DNA from: Desulfuromusa sp.
GTDB lineage: Bacteria; Desulfobacterota; Desulfuromonadia; Desulfuromonadales; Geopsychrobacteraceae
Length of the DNA: 64,000 bases
Assembly: GCA_021647765.1 (NCBI GenBank)
Contig: JAKIUD010000009.1
Location: forward strand, 1-64,000
Direction of reading: 5' to 3'
A model generated the notes under the pieces. It made no database searches, was not told where the DNA came from, and saw only the letters and a list, made by a program, of their open reading frames with translations. This document shows positions 7,620-16,700 of the stretch, one piece after another. Position 1 is the stretch's first letter; every line of letters begins with the position of its first letter. Both the position numbers and the translations under genes were made by a program.

Positions 7620-9896
7620 ATGCTCAAAACAAAAAAAATTGCCGTCATCGGCAACTATTCCCCCAGACAGTGTGGTATCGCCACCTTTACCACCGACCTG
7701 TGTGATGCCCTGTCCAAGCACATCCCTAATGCTGATGAAAATCTCATCGCTGTTGCCATGGATGACATTCCCGAAGGCTATGACTATCCTGCGCGGGTAA
7801 AGTTTCAAGTCAGAGCGCACTTGCAACCTGATTACGTTCGGGCTGCGGAGTTCGTCAATTTTCACAAATTTAATGTCGCGATTCTTCAGCACGAATTTGG
7901 TATTTATGGAGGAAAAAACGGTGCACACGTGATGCATCTGATGCAAAACCTCAGAATGCCGATTATTACCGTGCTGCATACGGTCTTAAACAAACCCTCC
8001 GATGGCCAACGTATCATTATTCAGGAGCTGGCAAAATATTCAGAATTTCTGGTTGTCATGGCTCATCATGCCAAGACCCTGTTGCAAGATATTTATGAAA
8101 TTGATGAAAATAAAATTGTCTTCATTCCACACGGCATCCCTGATGTACCCTTTAAAAGAGCAGATTCATTGCGTAAGAAACTGGGTATTGAAGACAAAAA
8201 AATCCTCCTCACCTTCGGTCTGCTAAGTCCCGGCAAGGGGCTTGAAACCATGCTGGATGCCATGCCTGGAATTATCGCTGAACACCCTGAAGCCCTCTAT
8301 CTTATTCTCGGTAAAACTCATCCCCATATCATCGGTGAAGCGGGCGATTCGTACCGGCAGGCACTTTACCAGCAGGTCAGACGCTTAAAAATTGATAAAC
8401 ATGTTCTCTTTGAGAACAGTTTTGTCGATCTCGACACCTTGACCCAGTACATCAGATCGGCAGACATCTATGTAACCCCTTATGTCAGTGAAGATCAAAT
8501 TGTCTCAGGAACCCTGGCCTATGCCGTCGGCATCGGTGCCGTTACAGTTTCAACCCCTTACTGGTATGCAAAGGAGCTGCTTGCCGAAGGCAGAGGGAGG
8601 CTGGTTCCATTTGCTGATTCAGAGGCGCTGACACGGGAAATCAACCATCTTCTGAGCCATGCAGATGTCGCCCTCACTATGCGGAAAAAAGGCTACCAGC
8701 ACGGCCGATCGATGATCTGGTCAAAAGTGGCTCAGGATTATATCGAGCATGCGGCGAAGGCCATGAAACGAACCGTCGACCGACCGATTCCCCAGTATGC
8801 CGAAAGACCGGATGTCAGAATCATAAAAGAACTGCCTGATTTCAACCTGCAACATATGCAGGTCATGACGGATGATACCGGCATTTTGCAACACGCCAAA
8901 TATTCCATCCCCGACCGAACTCACGGTTACTGTGTCGATGACAATGCCCGGGCGCTGATCGTCGTCAGCAAATACTATTGGCTGCGCAAAGAAAAAAGTG
9001 TCATCCCCCTGATTCAGACCTATCTCTCCTTTCTTCATTATTCATTTAACCCTGAGAACGGTCGGTTTCGCAATTTCATGTCTTATGACCGGCGCTGGCT
9101 TGAGGAGGTCGGGAGCGAAGATTCCCACGGCCGCTCCCTGTGGGGTTTAGGAATCGCCATCCAGTGCGCCCCCAATGATGCAATTCGTGACATGGCAGCC
9201 GGCCTCTTTTTAGGCGGTCTCAAGTCTGTCGAGACGTTCACCTCTCCCCGAGCCTGGGCCTTTGCTTCTGTCGGTCTGCACGCCTATATGTCCCGCTTCG
9301 GTGGCGATGCCAACGCCAGACGAGTTCGGACGCAGCTTTCAGAAAAACTTGTTGTACTCTTCAAGAGCCGGCCCCTGGATGACTGGCAGTGGTGTGAAGA
9401 TACGGTGACCTATGCCAATGCCAAGCTGCCACATGCCCTGATCCTGGCCGGGCAATGGATCCCCGACGCTAAAATGTACAAAAAGGGGATCGATGTGCTC
9501 AAGTGGCTGCTGGATATACAGACGGCAGATGATGGGCATCTTTCCATCATCGGGAATGCCAACTGGTGTAAGAAAGAGGATAAGAAAGAGGACAAAATCC
9601 CGACCTTCGATCAACAACCATTGGAGGCCATGTCTTTAATTGATGCTTGTGCAGAGGCGTATCGTGCAACGGGAGATATGAAATGGCTGGAAGAGGGGCA
9701 GCGCTGTCTTGGATGGTTTATGGGGCGCAATGATCTGAATAAACAAATTTGTGTTCTAAATACTGGCGGCTGTTGTGATGGTCTTGAAGCAACAGGGGTC
9801 AATGCCAACCAGGGGGCTGAATCCACACTCTCCTGGTTAATTTCTCTGCTGACCATGTATGAGATTCTGGGACAGAAGGTTCTGGTCAATAACTAA
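7620..9896 (+). CDS. GT4 glycosyltransferase fused to toroid-like domain
   Basis: ATG 7620, seven bases after GAGGAA, starts a 758-residue protein; the longer open frame upstream lies inside the GH130 gene and is not used. Residues 1 to about 385 are a GT4 transferase (IAVIGNYSPRQCGIATFTTD, LQHEFGIYGG, KILLTFGLLSPGKGLE). Residues about 398-758 form an all-helical domain with GYCVDDNARALIV (436-448), EDSHGRSLWGLG (from 500), WCEDTVTYANAKLPHAL and NQGAESTLSWL. Its repeated helix-pair layout looks like an (alpha/alpha)6 toroid as in many glycoside hydrolases and phosphorylases. This suggests one protein that both transfers and trims a glycan. It is the last gene of the operon. Function beyond 'sugar-active' is inference. 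Confidence 0.8.
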   Translation: MLKTKKIAVIGNYSPRQCGIATFTTDLCDALSKHIPNADENLIAVAMDDIPEGYDYPARVKFQVRAHLQPDYVRAAEFVNFHKFNVAILQHEFGIYGGKNGAHVMHLMQNLRMPIITVLHTVLNKPSDGQRIIIQELAKYSEFLVVMAHHAKTLLQDIYEIDENKIVFIPHGIPDVPFKRADSLRKKLGIEDKKILLTFGLLSPGKGLETMLDAMPGIIAEHPEALYLILGKTHPHIIGEAGDSYRQALYQQVRRLKIDKHVLFENSFVDLDTLTQYIRSADIYVTPYVSEDQIVSGTLAYAVGIGAVTVSTPYWYAKELLAEGRGRLVPFADSEALTREINHLLSHADVALTMRKKGYQHGRSMIWSKVAQDYIEHAAKAMKRTVDRPIPQYAERPDVRIIKELPDFNLQHMQVMTDDTGILQHAKYSIPDRTHGYCVDDNARALIVVSKYYWLRKEKSVIPLIQTYLSFLHYSFNPENGRFRNFMSYDRRWLEEVGSEDSHGRSLWGLGIAIQCAPNDAIRDMAAGLFLGGLKSVETFTSPRAWAFASVGLHAYMSRFGGDANARRVRTQLSEKLVVLFKSRPLDDWQWCEDTVTYANAKLPHALILAGQWIPDAKMYKKGIDVLKWLLDIQTADDGHLSIIGNANWCKKEDKKEDKIPTFDQQPLEAMSLIDACAEAYRATGDMKWLEEGQRCLGWFMGRNDLNKQICVLNTGGCCDGLEATGVNANQGAESTLSWLISLLTMYEILGQKVLVNN

Positions 9897-10015
9897 ACAA
9901 CTATGCACTGAAAGTGAGTAGAAAGACATAACCGGACACGCCCGGAGAAAACAACATCTGTCAGATCAAATCTGAGCTACCACGAATAAACTATCCAGAG
10001 TTACGCAGAGCTCAC

Positions 10016-12400
10016 TTATTTTCCAAACAATTTATTCAAAGTATTATCCAGCATTTTCCTGATTGGTTCTGCATCTTCACCAGCACCGGGAGCTATTTTC
10101 TCCAAGAGCTTCCCACTCACTTTTCCCCTGGCTTTATCCACCACCTGATTTTGTAATGCTTTTGCATCATATCCAATTTTTGGATGACTTAAAGTCCCCT
10201 GAATCCGCAGAGGGAGATTTCCCCAACCGTCCCGATCTGAAACGGTCTCTTTAAGGCTTTTGCTGACTCCCAGTTTGTCCAGAATTTCTGGGGCAAAACG
10301 GGCGTCAAGGTGTAGGTTGAGACGGCCATCAACATTGATGGTTCCGGTGGGGGTTAATTTGGTTTTAGAACTATCCAGATGGCCATTAATATGAACCAGA
10401 CCATTCTGCAAATTATATTGCCCCGTCAACGATTGAAAACTTAGAACCTTGAGCTCTGGACTGCCGAAGAAACCAGCCAACTGTTCAAGCAAGGGGGAGC
10501 CTTTAGCTGTCCCCTGCTGCAGTTTGAAGTCCCCTTTAAGCTTAAGTGCCTGCAACAGATTGTCGGGAAGAATTCCTCGGCCAGAAAAATTATTCTGCCA
10601 TTGCAACTGACCAGAAACACTCTGTTGGCTCTCTGGAAACAACCCAGAAACCAGAGTTGTGACGTTCGGTTGGCTTAATGCCATCTGCCCCTTATAGGCA
10701 AAACCCTTCACCCCAAGATTGATGCGAGAAGAGCCCTTCAGTTCGCCAGCTCCAATTTGGTTGGAGAGATTTTGAATCGACAAATAGTTATCTCTCAAAC
10801 TTAGATCAGCTGTCACTTTATCTATATTCAGCTTCTTATAGATCAAACGATTAATCGCCAGAGTACCAGCCATATCGATAGGAATATCATAAGGACCGAT
10901 GTCCTCAGCCAAAGTTTTCTGGCGCTCAGTCCGGGGGGCATCAGCCCTGTTTTCACTGGCATCCCTGGCTAGATCATTGGGCTCAGGTAAAATCTTGTTT
11001 AGATCCAATGTATCTGCGGAGAGAACAAACTCGCCGTGGAAAATATTATCTGCAGCCCGCTCTGCTTTAACCTGCAATCGAGCCTGTTGATCCCCATATT
11101 GCAAAAATAAGTTTTCTGTCTGCAAAACCTTGTCAACATAGGTAATGTCTCCACTGATTCCGGCACGTAAATTTTCCGAACTGGCTCTGACATCAGAGAG
11201 GCTGAATTGAGCAGAACCAACCAAACCTATGCCACTATCCAATTTTCCAGACAGAGAAATCTGACCATCAATCAGCCCGGCAAAGCTATATTTCTGATAG
11301 TCTTTGGACAACTCTGCGGGAAGATTCTGCATCACTTCACGCAGATCAAACTGCTTCAATAACAATGTCAATACGATATAAGGTTCAGTAGTGGACAGGT
11401 CAAACTCCCCTTCTGCCCCAAGATTTATTTCATTGAAGCTGAGCAGTAAAGTTGAAATTTTTAGCAGCTTTTTATGCGAATTGAAGGTTAAAGCATAATC
11501 AGCACTCAACTTCGCCCCCTTCAATCCTGACTTCGGAAATTTATCCAGCACCAGATCGACATCGTTGAACTCAATTTTCCCTTTTGAGGAGATCAGCTCA
11601 GGTTCTATGTCTACTTCCAAATTGAGAGCCAACAGCGCTGAACCTAACTTTCCCGGAATTTTTTTACGATAATAGGGTGCAAACTGAACCAGATCCAGCG
11701 AGGCTAAGTGAACAATCAAATCACCCATCTGGCGAGACAAATCATAATGCCCGGAGATGTCGATATTTGCGCCATTTATAACGGCTGAAAGGTCAATGGG
11801 AAAGGATTTATCAAAAGTAATCTGTCTGGCCTTAAAATTAAGTTGGTTCAGAGTATAACGAAATGGGGATCGGGCATTTTTAAATTTATCAACATATTGT
11901 AACTCCCCCTCCTTGATATTCACCTCTTTGACCAAAAGGTTAAAGGATTTGACTAATGTTGCAGATTCCTTATCACGAGCAGCAACTGCGGAATTTTTGT
12001 CTACAGTTGACTCCGGTAATAAATCGCTGAAATTGAATTGACCATCCGGCAGTCGAGTCACATAAATTTTCGGTTGATCCAGAAGAATTTGATCAACCAC
12101 CACCTTGCCAATCAAAAGAGGTAAGAATTGATAATGTAATTCGACTGCTTTAACCGATACGAACTCCTCTTCACCTTTCTTTTGCATGACTTGCAAGTCA
12201 GCAACAGAAATACCAGAGAATAGACCTATTTTTATTTCCCCAAAATCGATATTTCGTTGCAAAGTTTTTTCAGCCAGCGGAAGAAGTGTTTCTCGAACCT
12301 TTTCCGGGGTGACTTGTGTCTTAATCACGACAGTCAAAGCAACAGCAAGAATCAGCAACGTACCGACCACAAAAATAATGATTTTTACCGGAATTGACAT
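10016..12400 (-). CDS. AsmA family envelope protein
   Basis: The 794-residue protein has one N-terminal membrane helix (about 6-28, VKIIIFVVGTLLILAVALTV) followed by a long beta-rich periplasmic part. This is the layout of AsmA/TamB-like proteins, which influence outer-membrane lipid and protein assembly. AsmA-type elements include an N-terminal segment with LPLAEKTLQRNIDFGEIKI and a C-terminal AsmA_2-like part (INVDGRLNLHLDARF). The ATG at 12400 follows GGGGA, better than the TTG-side longer frame at 12427. It stands alone, convergent with the mannoside operon. A broken copy of its C-terminal coding part lies at 2063-2217, about 8 kb away, so this locus has been a donor for rearrangement. 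Confidence 0.8.
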   Translation of the reverse strand: MSIPVKIIIFVVGTLLILAVALTVVIKTQVTPEKVRETLLPLAEKTLQRNIDFGEIKIGLFSGISVADLQVMQKKGEEEFVSVKAVELHYQFLPLLIGKVVVDQILLDQPKIYVTRLPDGQFNFSDLLPESTVDKNSAVAARDKESATLVKSFNLLVKEVNIKEGELQYVDKFKNARSPFRYTLNQLNFKARQITFDKSFPIDLSAVINGANIDISGHYDLSRQMGDLIVHLASLDLVQFAPYYRKKIPGKLGSALLALNLEVDIEPELISSKGKIEFNDVDLVLDKFPKSGLKGAKLSADYALTFNSHKKLLKISTLLLSFNEINLGAEGEFDLSTTEPYIVLTLLLKQFDLREVMQNLPAELSKDYQKYSFAGLIDGQISLSGKLDSGIGLVGSAQFSLSDVRASSENLRAGISGDITYVDKVLQTENLFLQYGDQQARLQVKAERAADNIFHGEFVLSADTLDLNKILPEPNDLARDASENRADAPRTERQKTLAEDIGPYDIPIDMAGTLAINRLIYKKLNIDKVTADLSLRDNYLSIQNLSNQIGAGELKGSSRINLGVKGFAYKGQMALSQPNVTTLVSGLFPESQQSVSGQLQWQNNFSGRGILPDNLLQALKLKGDFKLQQGTAKGSPLLEQLAGFFGSPELKVLSFQSLTGQYNLQNGLVHINGHLDSSKTKLTPTGTINVDGRLNLHLDARFAPEILDKLGVSKSLKETVSDRDGWGNLPLRIQGTLSHPKIGYDAKALQNQVVDKARGKVSGKLLEKIAPGAGEDAEPIRKMLDNTLNKLFGK

Positions 12401-12430
12401 ATTTTCCCCAAATAAAATGAAGTCCACATT

Positions 12431-12560
12431 GAGGCTCTTGCAAAACTCTTTAAAGTCCAGTGACCGTCATTCACGTGCAGGCGGGAATCCAGAGGTTTCT
12501 TGGGTTCGGCAAAAACCGGACCCCCGTTTTCACGAGGATGACAACTTTTGCAAGAGGCTC
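12431..12560. mobile_element. MITE-like element with 15-bp terminal inverted repeats
   Basis: GAGGCTCTTGCAAAA at 12431-12445 and TTTTGCAAGAGGCTC at 12546-12560 are inverted repeats with one mismatch. The 130-bp interior has further symmetry (GTCATTCACGTGCAGGCGGGAATCC, with CACGAGGATGAC on the other side) of the kind seen in dispersed bacterial palindromic repeats. It has no coding capacity. The remaining spacer up to 12880 is AT-rich and holds the promoter of the next gene. Confidence 0.7.
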
Positions 12561-12809
12561 CATCGTCATAAAATTGTATTAATGCCCTTAGTATAGCAAA
12601 AGAATCCATAATAATAGAAACTTATACGACAATGTTAGAGATTTTTTTGTTGAGTTGAAAAGCTCTTAAAATAAATGCAACATCAAAAAAGGTAGCATCA
12701 ATGTTTTTTCAACCCACAGCACATCAGATAGCACCTGAATAGCTCTAACCATATATAATCATTGGTTATTTTTAACGGATTTTTGTCCTGAATTTTAACA
12801 TTAAAGTAA

Positions 12810-12838
12810 TTTACTTTTCCATAAACTGCGTCTACAAT
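12810..12838 (+). promoter_or_regulatory. candidate sigma-70 promoter
   Basis: TTTACT at 12810-12815 and TACAAT at 12833-12838 are spaced by 17 bases and lie 42 bases before the ATG of the retropepsin-like gene. The -35 is imperfect, so this is a plausible call rather than a firm one. Confidence 0.4.
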
Positions 12839-12880
12839 CTCAAATATTAACAACAACACATCTTACTGGAGCTACTGCGC

Positions 12881-13366
12881 ATGAAGAAAAATAAAAACTC
12901 ACTTTTGCTGGACATTGGTTGGTGTGAGTGGGTCTCCTTTCCAGCATTGAAGATTCCAGCGATTGAAGCTCAAGTCGTGATGGATTCAAAACAATCAATT
13001 TTGAATATTTTTGATTTCTCTACCTTCAAAGAGGGTGAGGATTTGATGATCAGCTTTGGCGTACACCCCATCCAGGACAACAGTGATGTCGAAGTCTATT
13101 CAGTGATGCCAGTCAAAACCAGACGTCTGATTTCCTTTTCTGCCGGTGACAGGGAATGGTGCTATGTAATTGAAACAGAAATGCGGATCGGTTCAATGAA
13201 AAAGGTGATTGATCTGACATTGGTCAATCGCGAAGAATCAACCTTTCGCCTCCATCTGGCACCACAAACCATCAAAAGTCTGGTCAAGGTCAATCCACAG
13301 AAAAGTTATCTTACTGGTGAAATATTAGATAATTATGCAATTTCAGCAACTTTAAGTAATTCCTGA
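12881..13366 (+). CDS. RimK-associated retropepsin-like protein, catalytic motif lost
   Basis: The 161-residue protein follows the pattern of the 'ATP-dependent zinc protease'/RimB-like aspartic protease family (PF05618). It has an opening IGWCEWVSFPAL, then VKTRRLISFSAGDREWCYVI and IDLTLVNREESTFRLHLAPQTI, and a closing VNPQKSYLTG. In active members the segment after the first strand reads A-K-I/V-D-T-G-A; here it is A30-Q-V-V-M-D-S-K, so the catalytic Asp is Val33 and the Gly is Asp35. The protein is therefore probably not a protease and may bind a partner. No RimK-type ligase is next to it. GGAG lies ahead of the ATG. It converges on the addA-like gene. Confidence 0.65.
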   Translation: MKKNKNSLLLDIGWCEWVSFPALKIPAIEAQVVMDSKQSILNIFDFSTFKEGEDLMISFGVHPIQDNSDVEVYSVMPVKTRRLISFSAGDREWCYVIETEMRIGSMKKVIDLTLVNREESTFRLHLAPQTIKSLVKVNPQKSYLTGEILDNYAISATLSNS

Positions 13367-13388
13367 ACAAAAGCTTTGAGAAATATCG

Positions 13389-16300
13389 TTAAAATTCATA
13401 CCATCCATCCATCATCGGGAAATAGAGCGCTGTTCTGATTGGCAACTGGTCAGACCGTAAAGCTAACAACTGAGCATAAGTATCCAGCTGTTCTCGATAA
13501 TGCTCAGCCTCCCGTTTCAAAAATTCCAGTTCAGTTTCATCCTCCCTGGGGAGACTGGTTTTATAATCGATAATCCAACGATATCCATCTGCGACAAAAG
13601 TCCGATCAATGACAGCATGAACTAACGTCCCATTAACAACCCCGGACAACGGCAGTTCGCTTCTCTGTTCGGGATGACTTTTCAAAATCCACCGCCCCCG
13701 CGGACTGGTCAGGGTTTTATCCATGGCGATGAGAACCTTTTGCACACTCGAATCCAAATCCGCATTTGCCACACCATAACGACTTAGAGAATTTCTTAGT
13801 TTATCCTCAAGATTCCCCTTTTTATCGTTAGACCAATCCTCTACGCCAAACGTGGTGATCCGCTCAAGTAAGGAATGAATCAGCGTCCCCACATGTCGGT
13901 GCACCGGATTCTCCCAACCGGTAAACTTGACAACTGAATCACCGCGTGCGGATGCAGTCTCAGACGCTTGGGGATCCTGAAGCTTTACCGGGTTGAGATC
14001 TGGCAAGGACCAATCCACAGGTAAACGCTGCAGCAGTGGGGGGGTAAATTCTTTATCAACATCCTCATTGCATTGACCGGAGGTCAAAAAATCATTCTGT
14101 AGAAGAGGCCAGAGTTTTTCCAGCAATGACCCTTTTCTGGGTTTTAAATCACCATCACCATTTTCATCCGCATGTCCAAGCAGATGGATGTGTCGAATGG
14201 CTCTGGTCGTAGCAACATAGAGCAATCGCCCCGCTTCCAGATCCTCTTTTTCTCCCTCCAACTGCGCTATTAATTGGTAGATAGGATCTTTTTCCTGACT
14301 CCCGCGGGCAGCAATGGGGGCAATTAACAGACCGTAATCGGGATGTTCTTGCCAGCGTAATAAGGGATTATCTCCCCTCCCGGCAGTCTTTCCCAACCCC
14401 GGAATGATAACCGTATCAAACTCCAGCCCTTTGGCTTTGTGAATCGTCATAATTTGCAGTTTGCCATCAGCCTGATTATCCGGTTCAGCAAATAACTTGG
14501 TCAATCCCCGCTCCAATTTAGAAAAACTCTCCAGAGTGCCCCCCTGATCCAATTTATCGAGCAGTTCGAAAACCATCCGTGCGTCAGCCTGCCCTTCAGT
14601 CGCATAGCAAGCAGCTCCACCCAAAGCTAACCAACAACCTTCAACCAACTGACGCAACGGCAACCGGCCAAAGCGCTTTAGACCTGACCGTAAAACCGGC
14701 CAGACACGGAACAACCGTTGTTGACCAGCAACAGACAATTGTTGTCGAATTTGATCATCCTCCAGCAGGGTTGGGATGGTTCGGTGTGGCGAGTCTCCTG
14801 CCAGGGCATGGAGATCATGCAAAGTCAAACCACACCAGGGCGCCCGCAGAACCGCCAGCCAGGATAAACGATCAGCGCGATGGAGTAACGCATAGGTCAA
14901 GTGGACAACATCAAGAGCGGCCGGTCTGGCTCCGAGAAGATCGATATCCTGAGCTTGATAACCGATCCCATGTTGCCGGAGCAGAGGCAATATTTCACCC
15001 AGATGATTCCGGCCACGAACCAGAATGGCAATGGTCTGATCCTGATCTTCAGTTTGCGCCTGTTGCACCAGCGCCAAAACCTGCAACGCTTCGGCTTGAT
15101 CGTTACGGCCGATATAGGGGTAAACCTGACAGGCTGCATTCTCAAGAGAGGGTTTAACGGCCACAGCCTCTGATAGCGGAACTGCGCCACTCGCCTCATC
15201 CATTGCCGCAGGGAAGATCGCGGCAAAGGCCTTATTCACCCACGTGACAATCCCCTCTTGTGAGCGAAAATTTGCGCAGAGCTGCAACGGTTGCAACACA
15301 ATTTGCGAGTGGCCAAACTGCCCCCTGAAACTGTGCAAAAACAAACCAACCTCGGCCTCACGGAAGCGATATATCGATTGCATCGGATCACCAACCAGGA
15401 AGAGAGTCCGGCCATCGTCTACAGTCCACCCGGAGATCAAAGTTTCAAGCAATTGATACTGCAAGCACGAGGTGTCCTGAAACTCATCGATCAGAATATG
15501 TTGAAGATCATGGTCAATTTTCAGCAGCAGCTCGCTCGGATCATCGGCCTCGCCCAGCGCTTGGTTAGCTTTCAGGGCAATTTCGGCAAAATCAGCTTGA
15601 CCGTGATTTCTGAAGACCAGCCAGAGTTCGGCGACCAGAACAGGTAATAACTCAAGCAGAGCTTCAAGTAATTGCCACTGCCCGTCAGAATAGCCCCCCT
15701 GGGGCAAGCTTCTGATGGCTGTTAAACGTTGAATAAATGGAGAATCCGGATCAAACTGAGCCAGCAAAACAAGCATTCGCTCTTTGACCTCACGATGTTC
15801 TTTACTTGCCGGAAAACCATTGTTTTTATTGACTGTTTTTCTTAGTCCTCCGGCATTTGTCAGCAACAAGTTCGCAATGCTCAGCCAACCAGTCAAATCG
15901 TGATACTCAATGCCTGGCAGCTGTCCAGAATCCTCCAGGTTGATCGATAGTGAGCTTTCAAACTGACTGTTGGAAAAAAAGAGGCAGTCAAGGAGTTCCA
16001 TTTCCAGATCAGCAGGAAAAGACTTTTTTAAACTCACAAGTTGATCACAACAGAATCGTTCCAACCCCTGTTGCAAACTCTGTCGCGAGGTTTCATTGCC
16101 TGCCAACATGTGTCGCAACCATTGATCCCGCCGCCGTAACATATCAACCAACATCTGTTGGACAACCGAAACATTATTATCCAGATGGCGAAGCAAAATC
16201 CGCAGTTGAACTCCTCCCGGCGCACCATTATCAAGTCTGGAAAACAATCTTTCCGCTGCCAGCAGATAAAGGGCATCAGCATCGTCACTTATCTCTGGCA

Positions 16301-16700
16301 AGCTACCAAAGCGTGAAACCCAGGGCATTTTCCGCACCAAATTCGCATTGAAACTATCGATCGTCTGAATTGATAATTGTGCGGGATTAAGCAACAGATT
16401 ATTGCCATGCCGTTGTAAAACCTTGACTGCCAGTTTCCAGGTTTGCTCCGCATGGGCTTCAGTCGGGCAAGGGAGATCCCGTCCGTTTTCTAACGCCTGA
16501 AGTAACCGTAGACGCATTTCTGCGGCAGCTTTATTGGTAAAAGTGATGGCAAGAATCTGTTGCGGCTGATCCACCTCAGCAAGCAAGGCCAGCATTCGCT
16601 GAATCAACAGTTCGGTTTTCCCCGAACCAGCCGGAGCCTGGACAATACAGGATTGCGTTACATCAATAGCTGCAGCGCGCTGTTTTGCGTCAACAATCAT
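13389..16700 (-). CDS. addA: AddA-like UvrD helicase/nuclease
   Basis: The 1103-residue protein is a superfamily 1 helicase with Walker A APAGSGKT at about 22-29, motif II DEFQDTS near residue 385, a GDPMQSIYRFR motif III, and a LQIMTIHKAKGLEFDTVIIP motif V. It ends in a RecB-type nuclease domain with WIIDYKTSLPRE. With the adjacent PD-(D/E)xK protein it should form an AddAB-type complex that resects double-strand breaks for RecA loading. The ATG at 16700 overlaps the upstream stop as ATGA; the longer frame to 16742 is less likely. It is the last gene of a four-gene operon with sbcD and sbcC. Confidence 0.85.
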   Translation of the reverse strand: MIVDAKQRAAAIDVTQSCIVQAPAGSGKTELLIQRMLALLAEVDQPQQILAITFTNKAAAEMRLRLLQALENGRDLPCPTEAHAEQTWKLAVKVLQRHGNNLLLNPAQLSIQTIDSFNANLVRKMPWVSRFGSLPEISDDADALYLLAAERLFSRLDNGAPGGVQLRILLRHLDNNVSVVQQMLVDMLRRRDQWLRHMLAGNETSRQSLQQGLERFCCDQLVSLKKSFPADLEMELLDCLFFSNSQFESSLSINLEDSGQLPGIEYHDLTGWLSIANLLLTNAGGLRKTVNKNNGFPASKEHREVKERMLVLLAQFDPDSPFIQRLTAIRSLPQGGYSDGQWQLLEALLELLPVLVAELWLVFRNHGQADFAEIALKANQALGEADDPSELLLKIDHDLQHILIDEFQDTSCLQYQLLETLISGWTVDDGRTLFLVGDPMQSIYRFREAEVGLFLHSFRGQFGHSQIVLQPLQLCANFRSQEGIVTWVNKAFAAIFPAAMDEASGAVPLSEAVAVKPSLENAACQVYPYIGRNDQAEALQVLALVQQAQTEDQDQTIAILVRGRNHLGEILPLLRQHGIGYQAQDIDLLGARPAALDVVHLTYALLHRADRLSWLAVLRAPWCGLTLHDLHALAGDSPHRTIPTLLEDDQIRQQLSVAGQQRLFRVWPVLRSGLKRFGRLPLRQLVEGCWLALGGAACYATEGQADARMVFELLDKLDQGGTLESFSKLERGLTKLFAEPDNQADGKLQIMTIHKAKGLEFDTVIIPGLGKTAGRGDNPLLRWQEHPDYGLLIAPIAARGSQEKDPIYQLIAQLEGEKEDLEAGRLLYVATTRAIRHIHLLGHADENGDGDLKPRKGSLLEKLWPLLQNDFLTSGQCNEDVDKEFTPPLLQRLPVDWSLPDLNPVKLQDPQASETASARGDSVVKFTGWENPVHRHVGTLIHSLLERITTFGVEDWSNDKKGNLEDKLRNSLSRYGVANADLDSSVQKVLIAMDKTLTSPRGRWILKSHPEQRSELPLSGVVNGTLVHAVIDRTFVADGYRWIIDYKTSLPREDETELEFLKREAEHYREQLDTYAQLLALRSDQLPIRTALYFPMMDGWYEF

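Noticed and set aside
14579..15157. long plus-strand open frame inside the addA-like gene
   Set aside because: Low-complexity Gln/Pro/Arg composition, opposite to a clearly coding helicase gene; a shadow frame.
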